From: an uncultured Campylobacter sp.
Lineage (GTDB): Bacteria > Campylobacterota > Campylobacteria > Campylobacterales > Campylobacteraceae
NCBI GenBank assembly: GCA_938036585.1
Contig: CALHQN010000162.1
Location: forward strand, 1-6,168
Length of the DNA: 6,168 nt
Direction: 5' to 3'
Under the pieces are notes generated by a model. The model was not told the DNA's origin. It made no database searches and saw only the letters and a program-made list of their open reading frames with translations. Of this stretch, positions 1-6,168 are shown one piece after another. How positions within the stretch are numbered: position 1 is the stretch's first letter; each line of letters starts with the position of its first letter. The translations under genes were made by a program, and so were the position numbers.

Positions 1-205
1 CTTGCTGAATTTCAAAGCGTGCGATGAAAGTATGTCGCGCTTGAGATCTGAAATTCCACCGCGAAATTCTACCCCGCAAATCCATAGATGGAATTCCGTT
101 TTAAATCCCGCGGCGAAATTTTATTCTCGCTCTGGTAGAATTCCTGAAATTCCGCAGTCTGCAAGCTTGTCCCGACGAAATTTTGAAATTTTAAATTTAG
201 CTATT
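1..205. repeat. Degenerate GAAATTC/AAATTT repeat tract upstream of the membrane-protein pair
   Basis: AAATTC occurs at 51 and 64, AAATCC at 78, GAATTC at 91, AAATCC at 103 and AAATTT at 116, so steps are 13, 14, 13, 12 and 13 bp. The pattern then loosens (GAATTC at 138, AAATTC at 147, AAATTT at 178, 186 and 193). A short plus-strand frame runs through to a stop at 206-208, but its product is only the translated motif (EIP, NSV, KF, EIL) and it has no convincing start. I therefore treat the tract as intergenic repeat, not a gene. It could be the tail of a longer tract or frame beyond the left edge. Confidence 0.6.
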
Positions 206-225
206 TAATTCCTGCTTTACATCGA

Positions 226-258
226 TTTATGTATACTTCGGGATAAATTTTAAAAAGG
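226..258 (+). promoter_or_regulatory. Promoter and ribosome-binding site of the first membrane-protein gene
   Basis: The 17-mer at 226-242 has the form TTTAT, G, TATACTTCGGG, and it recurs with one mismatch at 925-941 before the second gene. TATACT at 232-237 is a good -10 element in a T-rich context. No clear -35 is seen, as is common for Campylobacter sigma-70 promoters. An AAAAGG ribosome-binding site at 253-258 lies 6 nt before the ATG at 265. The predicted leader is only about 20 nt. Assignment rests on the motif and its duplication. Confidence 0.55.
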
Positions 259-264
259 CTTATT

Positions 265-858
265 ATGCAAGATCTCGTATCTCAGGCAAGAAAAGAGGGG
301 ATGATCAGCACCGGTATTGATATGTTTTTAGCGGCGGTGTCTGCGACTTTAGTTGCGCTAGATATTGCTAAGGGCAATATGCTAGGACTTAGCACCAACA
401 AGACGGCTACCTATATCACTGGCGGAATTATTTTTGCTCTTTTGTGTGTTTCGGTATTTTTCAGGCTAAGAGCGCTCCGCAAAATTTCAATGCTTAGCGG
501 CATAAGGGCGGCGGTGCTTTACCGCAACTGCGTAATTGTCTGCATCTGTGTCATTGCCATAACAAGCATCTTTTTATCGATTCCTTTATCGATCTCACAC
601 AAGCATTTGGCAATGATATTGTGCATTTTAATAGCGCTTGCAGGCGCAATCTACATAATCGTAGCGTGGTTTTGCATAAATTTTGCTCTAGCACGCGTAA
701 GCGGCGTGGGGATCTTTGAGACATATGTGTGGCTCTGCGTCATCCTTTTTCCATTAAATGCACTATACCATTTGATATTACCCATAGTCCTCATAATAAC
801 CGGCATCGTGCATCTGCTAGCCTGGAGCAAGATAGAAAAGATAAGCGCAAACGTTTAA
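265..858 (+). CDS. Hypothetical multi-pass membrane protein, tandem paralogue 1
   Basis: A 197-residue hydrophobic protein of a family I do not recognise. A short cytoplasmic-looking head (VSQARKEGMISTGID) is followed by likely membrane segments near residues 16-35, 50-67, 88-108, 114-137, 152-170 and 171-188. It ends in a basic-acidic tail (LLAWSKIEKIS). Positively charged loops (RLRALRKIS, residues 67-75) follow the second segment. The ATG at 265 is chosen because an AAAAGG site lies 6 nt upstream and because the protein aligns from residue 1 with the next gene. The downstream paralogue shares the first 19 residues almost completely, as well as CVSVFFRL, ALRKIS, SGVxxFxTYVWLCV and the last dozen residues; the middle differs. 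No catalytic motif is visible, so no function is assigned. The gene appears to have its own promoter. Confidence 0.85.
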   Translation: MQDLVSQARKEGMISTGIDMFLAAVSATLVALDIAKGNMLGLSTNKTATYITGGIIFALLCVSVFFRLRALRKISMLSGIRAAVLYRNCVIVCICVIAITSIFLSIPLSISHKHLAMILCILIALAGAIYIIVAWFCINFALARVSGVGIFETYVWLCVILFPLNALYHLILPIVLIITGIVHLLAWSKIEKISANV

Positions 859-924
859 AATTTCGCAAATATCTTGTCGCGATAGAATTTCGATCTTGTC
901 GGTTTAATTTATATTTTATGCTTG

Positions 925-959
925 TTTATATATACTTCGGGTCAAATTTTTAAAAAGGG
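925..959 (+). promoter_or_regulatory. Promoter and ribosome-binding site of the second membrane-protein gene
   Basis: This is a copy of the element before the first gene: TTTATATATACTTCGGG at 925-941 with the -10 TATACT at 931-936, then an A/T stretch and AAAAAGGG at 952-959, 7 nt before the ATG at 967. Keeping the same element in front of both copies suggests each gene is transcribed separately and was duplicated together with its promoter. Readthrough from the first gene is also possible because no strong terminator lies between them. Confidence 0.55.
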
Positions 960-966
960 TTTATAT

Positions 967-1668
967 ATGCAATTCATTGTATCTCAGGCAAGAAAAGAGG
1001 GGATGATCAGCACCGGCATCGATCTGTTTTTGGCGGCGTTACCCGTGGTTTTTATCGTGGTAGGCTATGTCTCTTTCAGCGAGCCATGGCGCCTTGACGA
1101 CGAGACGATAAATTATATCGCTAGCGGAATTTTGATTGCTTTTATTTGTGTTTCAGTATTTTTCAGATTGCAGGCACTCCGAAAAATTTCAGCGCTTAGC
1201 GGCATAAAAGCAGCGACACTTTATCGCAACTGCATAATAATCTGCGTCTGCTTTTTTGCGCTAGCGCTCGTGCTCAATTACCTTTATCCGAGGGAGCCTG
1301 ACGCAGACGGCGGGCAAAGTGATAATCCATTTGCGGCGATATTTGGACTAGCGCTTTTCGCAGGCGTTATTTACATAATCGTCGCATGGTTTCGCATAAA
1401 TTTTTCGCTTGCGCGCGTAAGCGGCGTAAGTACCTTTCGGACTTATGTGTGGCTCTGCGTGGGACTTTTCGTGTTAAATATACTATGCAACGTAGCGCTC
1501 TACGGTTTATTCGCCTATAAGTTGCAGACGGGCGCCGAGCCGGCTTCCGCTTTGGTTATCGTCGTCGTGTTATCCAAAATGCTCCTGCCGTTCATCGCTC
1601 TTGTGATAACTAGCATCGTGCACCTGCTAGCCTGGAGCAAGATAGAAAAGATAAGCGCAGAGGTTTAA
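967..1668 (+). CDS. Hypothetical multi-pass membrane protein, tandem paralogue 2
   Basis: A 233-residue membrane protein paralogous to the gene just upstream. An in-frame ATG exists at 922, but it lies before the promoter -10 element, and the ATG at 967 has AAAAAGGG 7 nt upstream and aligns with the paralogue's start, so 967 is preferred. Likely membrane segments fall near residues 18-37, 50-67, 88-106, 122-141, 160-182 and 196-222. Two hydrophilic loops are longer than in the paralogue: one with PREPDADGGQSDNP (108-121) and one around YKLQTGAEPA (184-193). The ends are nearly identical to the paralogue, while the core has diverged. The function is unknown. A membrane role is clear from hydrophobicity alone. 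Confidence 0.85.
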   Translation: MQFIVSQARKEGMISTGIDLFLAALPVVFIVVGYVSFSEPWRLDDETINYIASGILIAFICVSVFFRLQALRKISALSGIKAATLYRNCIIICVCFFALALVLNYLYPREPDADGGQSDNPFAAIFGLALFAGVIYIIVAWFRINFSLARVSGVSTFRTYVWLCVGLFVLNILCNVALYGLFAYKLQTGAEPASALVIVVVLSKMLLPFIALVITSIVHLLAWSKIEKISAEV

Positions 1669-1704
1669 AATTTCGCGAACCTCTCGTTACGATGAAATTT
1701 TAAA
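1664..1704. other. AT-rich inverted repeat spanning the stop codon of the second membrane gene
   Basis: TTTAAAATTTC at 1664-1674 is the exact reverse complement of GAAATTTTAAA at 1694-1704, giving an 11-bp stem with a 19-nt loop. The left arm includes the TAA stop. The stem has only one G-C pair and no T-run follows, so it is a poor fit to an intrinsic terminator. It may simply arise from the palindromic repeat motif. No better terminator is visible in the convergent gap 1669-1858. Confidence 0.4.
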
Positions 1705-1788
1705 ATTCCTCAAGTGGATTTAAAATTTTAAAATTCCTCAAGCAGATTTAAAATTTTAAAATTCCTCAAGCAAATTTAAAATTTCAAA
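1694..1788. repeat. 28-bp tandem repeat, three units plus a partial fourth
   Basis: Units lie at 1694-1721, 1722-1749 and 1750-1777, with a degraded fourth beginning at 1778. Each unit is AAAATTTTAAAATTCC, then TCAAG, then a variable pair, then GATTT or AATTT. The only differences are the first base of unit 1 and the bases after TCAAG (TGG, CAG, CAA). The array sits in the gap between convergent genes and is not part of a long reading frame. Another AAATTTTAAAATTTT palindrome follows at 1805-1819. Confidence 0.9.
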
Positions 1789-1858
1789 CCCGCCGCGCCT
1801 TTCAAATTTTAAAATTTTGCACGCCGTGTATTTTGCGCTGCGCAAGACTGCCATAATT

Positions 1859-2950
1859 TTAGTCCAGCTTATTTCTAAAAAGCGACGCGGCTAGCGCCAT
1901 CGTGCCCGCGCCGATTAGCAGCAGCGGCACGATGAGATGCCACAGCTCGCTCAGGCCCGCGCCCTCCAGATAGATCCGCCACATGCAGTTGTTGGCATAA
2001 TACATCGGATCGAGGTGCGCGATGTAGTAAAACCACCGCGGCATCGCGTCCGCAGGCGTTATCAGCCCGCTTATCATAATGCACGGCAGCAGGAACAAAA
2101 ACGAGCTCACGACCGATTGCAGCGAGGTTTTGCAAACGGTCGAGATCACGAGGCCGATGCCTACGTTGCAGGCGCTAAAGATCGCGATGATCGCAAAAAG
2201 GTGCGCAAAGCGCCCGCGGAATGGAATTTCGAAGTAAAATACGCAGATCAAAAACAGCGCGAGCCCCTGCGCGATCGCGATCAGCACCGGCGGCACGGCT
2301 TTGCCGATCAGCATCTCAAGCGGGTTCGCGGGCGTCATCAGCATCATATCGAAGCTCCCCTCCTCGCGCTCGCGAGAGACGCTAAATGCCGATAGCATCA
2401 GCACCTGAATCATCGAAAGCCCCAAAATCATCCCCGTCATGATCGTGTAGCGCGTGATCGTGTTTTCGTTAAAAACATAGCGCGGATTTATGCTGATTAA
2501 ATTAACAAAATGCTGCGAGTTGTACTCCTGCACTATAGCCTGTACGAAGCCGATGACGGTGTTTGCCAAGGTCGTATTACGCGAATCCGCGATGATCAAA
2601 AGCTCGTGCGTGCTCGCAAAATCACCGCCGAAATAGATCCCGATGATCGCCTCGCCCTCGCTTACGGCGCGGCGCAGGCAGGTTAGGTCTTTGCAGCCAA
2701 GTTCGGTCTTAAACATCGGCGTAGCGGCGATGCTCTGCACCAGCGCGGCGGACGTCGCATCGCGGGCGTCGTCCAAAATCGCGTAGCGCACCTGCTCGGG
2801 GGTGAAATTCGCGCCGTAGCCGAATATGATCGCCTGCACCAGCACCGGCACGATCAGCACCATGCGCGTGCCCTTGTCGCGAAACATCGCCAAAAATTCC
2901 TTTTTTATCAGCGCGCGAATTCGAAGCAGGGATTTTCGCAGAGCGTTCAT
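1859..2950 (-). CDS. ABC-2 type transporter permease (permease 2 of the export operon)
   Basis: A 363-residue inner-membrane permease of the ABC-2 family (YbhR/YhhJ-like), of normal length for the family. It starts with the typical amphipathic KKEFLAMFRDKGTR entry helix, then membrane segment 1 near residues 28-47. An extracytoplasmic domain follows (about 48-165), then five segments near 168-192, 217-240, 248-271, 277-298 and 336-357. The family signature REREEGSFDMMLMTPANP lies at 193-210, between segments 2 and 3, where it contacts the ATPase. Cysteines 86 and 91 lie close together in the outer domain and could form a disulfide. It would pair with permease 1 and be driven by the ATPase encoded upstream. 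The start is strongly supported by AAAGGAG six nt upstream and by ATGA overlap with the preceding frame. The substrate is unknown. Confidence 0.95.
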   Translation of the reverse strand: MNALRKSLLRIRALIKKEFLAMFRDKGTRMVLIVPVLVQAIIFGYGANFTPEQVRYAILDDARDATSAALVQSIAATPMFKTELGCKDLTCLRRAVSEGEAIIGIYFGGDFASTHELLIIADSRNTTLANTVIGFVQAIVQEYNSQHFVNLISINPRYVFNENTITRYTIMTGMILGLSMIQVLMLSAFSVSREREEGSFDMMLMTPANPLEMLIGKAVPPVLIAIAQGLALFLICVFYFEIPFRGRFAHLFAIIAIFSACNVGIGLVISTVCKTSLQSVVSSFLFLLPCIMISGLITPADAMPRWFYYIAHLDPMYYANNCMWRIYLEGAGLSELWHLIVPLLLIGAGTMALAASLFRNKLD

Positions 2951-2964
2951 CGCGCACTCCTTTC
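2945..2964 (-). repeat. Start-site direct repeat, permease 2 copy
   Basis: The minus-strand 20-mer GAAAGGAGTGCGCGATGAAC matches the 20-mer at 3517-3536 at 16 of 20 positions. It holds the ribosome-binding site, the ATGA stop/start overlap and the beginning of permease 2. Confidence 0.7.
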
Positions 2965-3522
2965 AAATTTAGCGGCGCCTGCGTGCTGCGCGGAATTTAA
3001 AGCGAAATTTAAACGCACCGCGGATGCTGGTTTAAATTTATGCGGTGCGAGCGTAAATTTTAAAATTTCAAACCGATTGCGCGGCACCTCGCGCATAAAT
3101 TTTAAAAGCTCAAATTTAAATTTACGCGGCGGCAAGGAGATGAAATTTAAAAACGCGCTTGTGAGGCTAAATTTGCTAAATTTTTCTGCGCGCCCTGTTT
3201 CGGCACTATCTACGCGCGACAAAATGCAGCGCAGAGCGAACGGTAGCTCTTGAATAAATTTTAAAATTTTAAATCCATTCCGCAATATGAAATTTTGCGC
3301 TGTGTCCGCAAGACGCGCTGAAGCAAGCGCAAATTTTAAAATTCCAAACCGATTGCGCAGCTTGGGCGTAAATTTTAAAATTTTAAATCCATTGCGCGAC
3401 GGCGCTGGCGTAAAATTTAAAAACCTCGTCGCCGTTCGCAAGCCGAAGCGTCTTGCGGCGAGAAATTTTAAAATTTTATATCCACGCTCTGTTTGTTTGC
3501 GCGAAAATTTTAAAAATTTCAT
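2947..3522 (-). CDS. Putative repeat-encoded ORF between the two permeases (ILKF repeats)
   Basis: A 191-codon open frame filling the whole gap between the permease genes. Its ATG overlaps the permease 1 stop as ATGA, and its TGA overlaps the permease 2 start as ATGA. AAAAGGGG lies 6 nt before the ATG, but it doubles as permease 1 codons. The product is basic and low in complexity. It carries the translated palindrome as (F/Y)(K/E/G)(I/L)LKF at about seven places, with extra LNF and KF motifs. There is no signal peptide, membrane segment or known domain. Copies of AAATTTTAAAA at 3055, 3097, 3256, 3331, 3370, 3463 and 3505 all fall in the same frame. It may be translated only as a spacer that keeps ribosomes moving to permease 2, or it may be non-coding repeat that happens to be open. 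I do not assign a function. Confidence 0.4.
   Translation of the reverse strand: MKFLKFSRKQTERGYKILKFLAARRFGLRTATRFLNFTPAPSRNGFKILKFTPKLRNRFGILKFALASARLADTAQNFILRNGFKILKFIQELPFALRCILSRVDSAETGRAEKFSKFSLTSAFLNFISLPPRKFKFELLKFMREVPRNRFEILKFTLAPHKFKPASAVRLNFALNSAQHAGAAKFERSAR
2957..2963 (-). promoter_or_regulatory. Strong Shine-Dalgarno site of permease 2
   Basis: Read on the minus strand, AAAGGAG ends 6 nt before the ATG at 2950. It lies inside the last codons of the preceding repeat frame, whose TGA overlaps the ATG as ATGA. Permease 2 can therefore initiate on its own, but it would also receive ribosomes finishing the upstream frame. Confidence 0.7.
2965..3519. repeat. AAATTTTAAAATTT palindrome array inside the operon
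   Basis: By hand I count about two dozen AAATTT, GAATTT or AAATTC hexamers in 555 bp. Many form the 14-bp palindrome AAATTTTAAAATTT. A longer consensus is visible: GCG, TAAATTTTAAAATT, then YYAAACCGATTGCGC or TTTAAATCCATTGCGC (copies at 3051, 3327 and 3364; looser ones at 3252, 3456 and 3499). The spacers between copies are GC-rich and largely unrelated. The permease 2 gene next to it (1.1 kb) holds only about four such hexamers. Confidence 0.85.
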
Positions 3523-3536
3523 CGCGCGCCCCTTTT
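3517..3536 (-). repeat. Start-site direct repeat, permease 1 end copy
   Basis: AAAAGGGGCGCGCGATGAAA on the minus strand covers the last codons and TGA of permease 1 and the ATG of the repeat frame. It matches the permease 2 start region at 2945-2964 at 16 of 20 positions, including GCGCGATGAA. Removing one copy and everything between them would leave permease 1 and permease 2 directly joined by an ATGA overlap. Confidence 0.7.
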
Positions 3537-5123
3537 TACGCTAAGTACGCACAAGCTGAAAAACAAAACCGCTCCGAGCGCCTGAATGGCGAGGTTTACC
3601 CACAGCGTCGCGCTCTGTCCGCCCGATAGGAAGCAGATGCGAAAGGACTCGACCGCGTATGTGGGCGGCAGTAGGTGCCCGATGAAGTTGATCGCCGCGG
3701 GCAGTCCGCGTAGATCGAATATCATGCCGCTAAGCAGCGTCACGGGCAGATAGCCGATGACGATGGCGTATTCCTGCGCTAGGAATTGATTTTTGCAGAT
3801 CGCCGAGATCAGCATGCCTAGGCAGGTCATCTCCAGCACGAAGACGCACAGCGTCGCCAGCAGCATAGCCACGCTGCCGCGGATCGGGATACCCAAAAGC
3901 ACCTGCCCGTAAACGAGCGTCATCGCGCCGCCCAAAAGCGCTAGGAAATAATACGCGCCGACCTTGGCAGTGACGATCTCAAGCGCGCTTGCGTTGGAGT
4001 TGTAAAGCGAGGCGATCGTGCCGCGGTCCCATTCGCGCGAGATCACGACCGCGACCATAAATAGGCAGATGAGCCCCAAAATCCCCACGTACTCGGCAGA
4101 TACGAGATACCACGTCGATTCGTTGGCTTCGTTGAACCAGCTGCGATAATTCACGCTGACGGGCCTTGCTGCGGCGTTTAAATTTGCATTTAAAAAGCCG
4201 TAATCTTGCGCCAAAACCTGCTCGATTACGCCCGCGACATAGACGTAGCTAAGAAGCGCGAGCTGCGACTGCGTGGCGTTTTGGATAAGAAAAATTTCGG
4301 CGCCGTCTTTGTCTGAGTTGCTCGCGCTGCCGCCTGCACTGCTTGCTCCGCCGCCGTTATTTGTAGCACTGCCTGCGCCGTTAGCGGAGGGGCTCGCATT
4401 GATGCCGCCGCTCGTATTTCGGATATCGCTTGCGCCGTCGATAAAACCAGCATTAGTATCGTCTGCGCCGTCGATTAAATTTACGCCGCCTTGATCTGCG
4501 CCTATGTCTCTTGCGCTGCCGCCGGAATCTACTCCACTGCCGCTGCCAAAAGAATTTACGTTGCCGCCCGTTTCCGCGCCGGTGCGATGCGAAATATCTC
4601 CGCTTGCGCCGCCTGCGGAGGCGTTTATGCCGCTTTCCGTGCCGGCGTCTGCGCCGCCGTCCTCAAGCGGACGGAAATTTTCGGCGCTGCTCACGTTTTG
4701 GATATCACTTGTGCCGCGCGTGGAGGAGCTGTCGTCGCTAGAGAGGTTTAAATTTATGCTGCCATTTGCGCCGCCGAGTCCGCCCAAAGTGCTTTGAAAT
4801 TTCGCCGCAAAGCGCGGATCAAAATACAAAATGCTCTCGATCTCGTGCGCCTTAAAATCTCTCCTCGCGCTCTCTAAGTCCGTATAGACGCGAGTTTGCA
4901 AGTATTTTGAGCCCAAAAATCCGCCGAGCAGATCCCGCTCTATTTTGGAACCCAGATCGCTTACGAAGCCCACCTTGACGGGCTTTATGTCCATCCGCAT
5001 CGCGTATCCGTAGATCACGACCAAAATTAGCGGCATCAAAAACGCGATCACGAGCGCCGATCGGTCCTTTGCGATCTGCGCAAACTCCTTTTTTACTAGG
5101 ATTTTTAAAAAGGTAAAGTTCAT
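3519..5123 (-). CDS. ABC-2 type transporter permease with a large low-complexity insert (permease 1)
   Basis: A 534-residue inner-membrane ABC-2 permease (YbhS/YhhJ-like). It begins MNFTFLKILVKKEFAQIAKDR, the usual amphipathic entry helix, then membrane segment 1 near residues 22-42 and an outer domain to about 340. Five further segments follow near 343-362, 386-409, 417-440, 451-469 and 506-527. REWDRGTIASLYNS at 363-376 is the counterpart of the family REREEG loop. Relatives are usually about 370 residues; the excess is a Gly/Ser/Ala/Asn/Asp-rich stretch at about 112-274. Without it the length is normal. An in-frame ATG at 5156 is possible, but 5123 is preferred: it gives the family-like N-terminus, has a GGGGGCAGGGCGG purine-rich leader, and overlaps the preceding frame's stop as ATGA. 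It is predicted to form a heterodimer with permease 2. Confidence 0.93.
   Translation of the reverse strand: MNFTFLKILVKKEFAQIAKDRSALVIAFLMPLILVVIYGYAMRMDIKPVKVGFVSDLGSKIERDLLGGFLGSKYLQTRVYTDLESARRDFKAHEIESILYFDPRFAAKFQSTLGGLGGANGSINLNLSSDDSSSTRGTSDIQNVSSAENFRPLEDGGADAGTESGINASAGGASGDISHRTGAETGGNVNSFGSGSGVDSGGSARDIGADQGGVNLIDGADDTNAGFIDGASDIRNTSGGINASPSANGAGSATNNGGGASSAGGSASNSDKDGAEIFLIQNATQSQLALLSYVYVAGVIEQVLAQDYGFLNANLNAAARPVSVNYRSWFNEANESTWYLVSAEYVGILGLICLFMVAVVISREWDRGTIASLYNSNASALEIVTAKVGAYYFLALLGGAMTLVYGQVLLGIPIRGSVAMLLATLCVFVLEMTCLGMLISAICKNQFLAQEYAIVIGYLPVTLLSGMIFDLRGLPAAINFIGHLLPPTYAVESFRICFLSGGQSATLWVNLAIQALGAVLFFSLCVLSVKRGAR
4302..4790 (-). other. Low-complexity insert in the outer domain of permease 1
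   Basis: Codons for residues about 112-274. The product is almost wholly Gly, Ser, Ala, Asn, Asp and Thr, with internal near-repeats: SGINASAGGAS and SGGINASPSAN, SDIQN and SDIRN, LIDGADD and FIDGASD. It has no cysteine and few bulky residues, as expected for a disordered periplasmic linker. It is bounded by conserved-looking sequence: FDPRFAAKFQ before, and AEIFLIQNATQSQLALLSYVYV after. RAATTY hexamers at 4477, 4552, 4675 and 4750 are spaced 75, 123 and 75 bp, all multiples of three. They hint that the insert may share ancestry with the intergenic repeats. Confidence 0.8.
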
Positions 5124-5881
5124 CCGCCCTGCCCCCGTGCTCGGATTTCGCGGCACTGCGCCGCTCGCGGCGGGCTCCCGAATTTTGATCGCACAAGTGC
5201 GACTGCCATCGCGCTTTGAAATTTTAGCCGTGCGATCGCATTTGGCGCGCCCCTAAATTTTAATTGCAAAAGTGCGGCAACCGAGATTTGAAATTTTAAC
5301 GGCACAGACGGACTGCCCGCGCCCATTTCGCTCATCGAGCCCACAAATTTTAATCGCTTGATCACATACGGCGGGCTTTGAAATTTTAAGCAGTTGCGCG
5401 GCATTGTCTCGCTGTGGAATTTCTGACGCAAAAGCTCCACGGCGGCGCAAGATCGGCGATGAAATTCTTGCATCGGAGTTTTAAATTTACAAGCTACTCG
5501 CAGACTGACCGCCATTTTAAATTTGCGATCTGTTTGCAGAGCGGCCGCACTTTTAAATTTATAATCCGTTTGCGAGCCGCTCGCGCTTTGAAATTTACGG
5601 CACAGATGAAGCGGGCTCGCTTCACCGCAGAGCTCGCGCAGTATCCATCTAAAAAATCCGTGCTGTGTCCCGCCGCGCGATGCCTCATTCAAAATTTCGC
5701 TGCCGCTTGAAATTTCACAATCTCTTAAAATTTCGCCGCCTTTAAAAATTTCATCGCCCCGCATGACCCTTTCGTCGCTTAAAATTTTACCGCGCGGGCG
5801 CACGGGTTTTCGCCCTACCCGCATAAAATTCAGATCAAAAATCCTCGCAGCTCGCGCAAAATTTAGATCAAAAGCCCTCAT
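5120..5881 (-). CDS. Putative repeat-encoded ORF between ATPase and permease 1 (12-residue KF repeats)
   Basis: A 253-codon open frame covering the whole ATPase-permease 1 gap. It begins 14 nt inside the ATPase end (ATG at 5881, with AGGAG about 11 nt and GGCGGGC immediately upstream) and its TGA overlaps the permease 1 ATG as ATGA. The N-terminus has two FDLNF motifs 11 residues apart. Residues 43-64 repeat every six residues (DEIFK, GEILR, CEISS, SEILN). From residue 96 to 234 a KF (once EF) motif recurs mostly every 12 residues (xKFQS/xKFKS). The protein is basic, with no membrane segment, signal peptide or known domain. Either it is a real repetitive protein, a translated spacer for coupling, or repeat DNA kept free of stops. 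The longest plus-strand frame here is only 98 codons. Function unknown. Confidence 0.42.
   Translation of the reverse strand: MRAFDLNFARAARIFDLNFMRVGRKPVRPRGKILSDERVMRGDEIFKGGEILRDCEISSGSEILNEASRGGTQHGFFRWILRELCGEASPLHLCRKFQSASGSQTDYKFKSAAALQTDRKFKMAVSLRVACKFKTPMQEFHRRSCAAVELLRQKFHSETMPRNCLKFQSPPYVIKRLKFVGSMSEMGAGSPSVPLKFQISVAALLQLKFRGAPNAIARLKFQSAMAVALVRSKFGSPPRAAQCREIRARGQGG
5180..5864. repeat. AAATTT-type array with 36-bp and 18-bp spacing
   Basis: RAATTY hexamers start at 5180, 5219, 5255, 5291, 5345, 5381, 5417, 5462, 5483, 5519, 5555 and 5591. The steps are 39, 36, 36, 54, 36, 36, 45, 21, 36, 36 and 36 bp, all multiples of three. A second block at 5692, 5710, 5728, 5746 and 5782 steps by 18, 18, 18 and 36 bp, and a third pair lies at 5826 and 5859 (33 bp). 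The flanks are often CTTTGAAATTTTAA, and the spacers are GC-rich and dissimilar. At the right end, AAATT(C/T)AGATCAAAA is directly repeated. Confidence 0.85.
5607..5624. other. Short GC-containing hairpin within the repeat tract
   Basis: TGAAGCG at 5607-5613 pairs perfectly with CGCTTCA at 5618-5624 around the loop GGCT. It sits in the one long gap (5597-5691) without an AAATTT motif. No T-run follows on either strand, so it is not a standard terminator. It may affect RNA structure between the ATPase and permease 1, or be chance. Confidence 0.35.
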
Positions 5882-6168
5882 CGCCCGCCTCGCTCCTAAA
5901 TTTTTGCACCTCGTTTATAAAGGCCTGCTGCACGCTAAGCCGCCGCCCGCTCTGCACGCAGACCTCGTCGGGGCTACCTAGCGCTAGGATTTTGCCGCGA
6001 TCTTGGATCAAAAACCGATCGCAATACTCCGCCTCCTCCATAAAATGCGTCGTCACAATAATCGTCGTCCCCTTGGCGGAAAGGTCTGTAATCTGCCGCC
6101 AAAAGTCGCGCCGCGCAAGCGGATCAATCCCGCTGGTCGGCTCATCGAGGAAGAGAATTGCAGGCTCG
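5868..6168 (-). CDS. ABC exporter ATP-binding protein, C-terminal part (5' end outside the window)
   Basis: The last 99 residues of an ABC ATPase of the CcmA/DrrA/YbhF type; the gene continues beyond the right edge. In order one sees Walker B (ILFLDEP) with its catalytic glutamate, the D-loop region (TSGIDPLARR), and a switch histidine in VTTHFMEEAEYCDRF. The usual ending follows (GKILALGSPDEV). The Walker A and LSGGQ signature motifs must lie outside the window. It is the motor for the two permeases encoded next on the same strand, acting at the cytoplasmic face. Its last codons overlap the following repeat frame by 14 nt. A GTG at 6056 lies inside the fold and is not a real start. A membrane-fusion (HlyD-like) gene is often found upstream in such operons, but cannot be seen here. 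Confidence 0.95.
   Translation of the reverse strand, partial: EPAILFLDEPTSGIDPLARRDFWRQITDLSAKGTTIIVTTHFMEEAEYCDRFLIQDRGKILALGSPDEVCVQSGRRLSVQQAFINEVQKFRSEAGDEGF

Larger units (their letters stand above)
226..1680 (+). repeat. Tandem gene duplication with near-identical ends
   Basis: Two units, each consisting of promoter, leader, gene and the first bases after the stop. A 38-nt stretch is identical at 277-314 and 979-1016, and a 36-nt stretch is identical at 814-849 and 1624-1659. Both include silent codon positions. After each stop the sequence again matches (GTTTAAAATTTCGC). Between these ends the copies differ in length by 36 codons and are clearly diverged in sequence. Confidence 0.8.

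Overview
The window looks like a chromosomal piece of a GC-richer Campylobacter or a close relative in Campylobacterota (inference). The genes are moderate in GC. The spaces between them are filled with palindromic A/T motifs built on AAATTT and AAATTTTAAAATTT, set in GC-rich spacers. No rRNA, tRNA, CRISPR array, transposase or phage gene is visible.

Left part, plus strand: positions 1-205 hold a degenerate GAAATTC-type repeat tract. Two tandem paralogous genes follow (265-858 and 967-1668). They encode multi-pass inner-membrane proteins of unknown function, each with its own copy of the same promoter and leader. The convergent gap 1669-1858 carries a three-unit 28-bp tandem repeat.

Right part, minus strand: an ABC-2 type export operon is read from right to left. 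It holds the C-terminal third of an ATPase (5868-6168, cut by the window edge), permease 1 (3519-5123) and permease 2 (1859-2950). Together they would form an ATPase plus permease heterodimer of the YbhF/YbhS/YbhR or YhhJ kind, in which DrrA-like ATP hydrolysis powers export of a substrate that the sequence does not reveal. Permease 1 is unusual: about 160 residues of Gly/Ser/Ala/Asn/Asp-rich sequence are inserted in its extracytoplasmic domain.

The most interesting signal lies between the operon genes. The two gaps (about 0.57 and 0.74 kb) are packed with AAATTT motifs, yet each is one uninterrupted minus-strand reading frame. These frames (191 and 253 codons) overlap the flanking transporter genes by stop/start contacts: ATGA at three junctions and 14 nt at the fourth. 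Motif copies inside them are spaced mainly by multiples of three, strikingly 36 bp in the second frame. The tracts outside the operon use 28-bp and about 13-bp spacing instead. The first tract is also flanked by a near-duplicate of the permease 2 ribosome-binding and start region. I infer a repeat family that expanded inside a translationally coupled operon while keeping it open to ribosomes. The motif variants mostly fit RAATTY, the hexamer methylated by CtsM for DNA uptake in C. jejuni, which gives a testable idea for what the arrays do.
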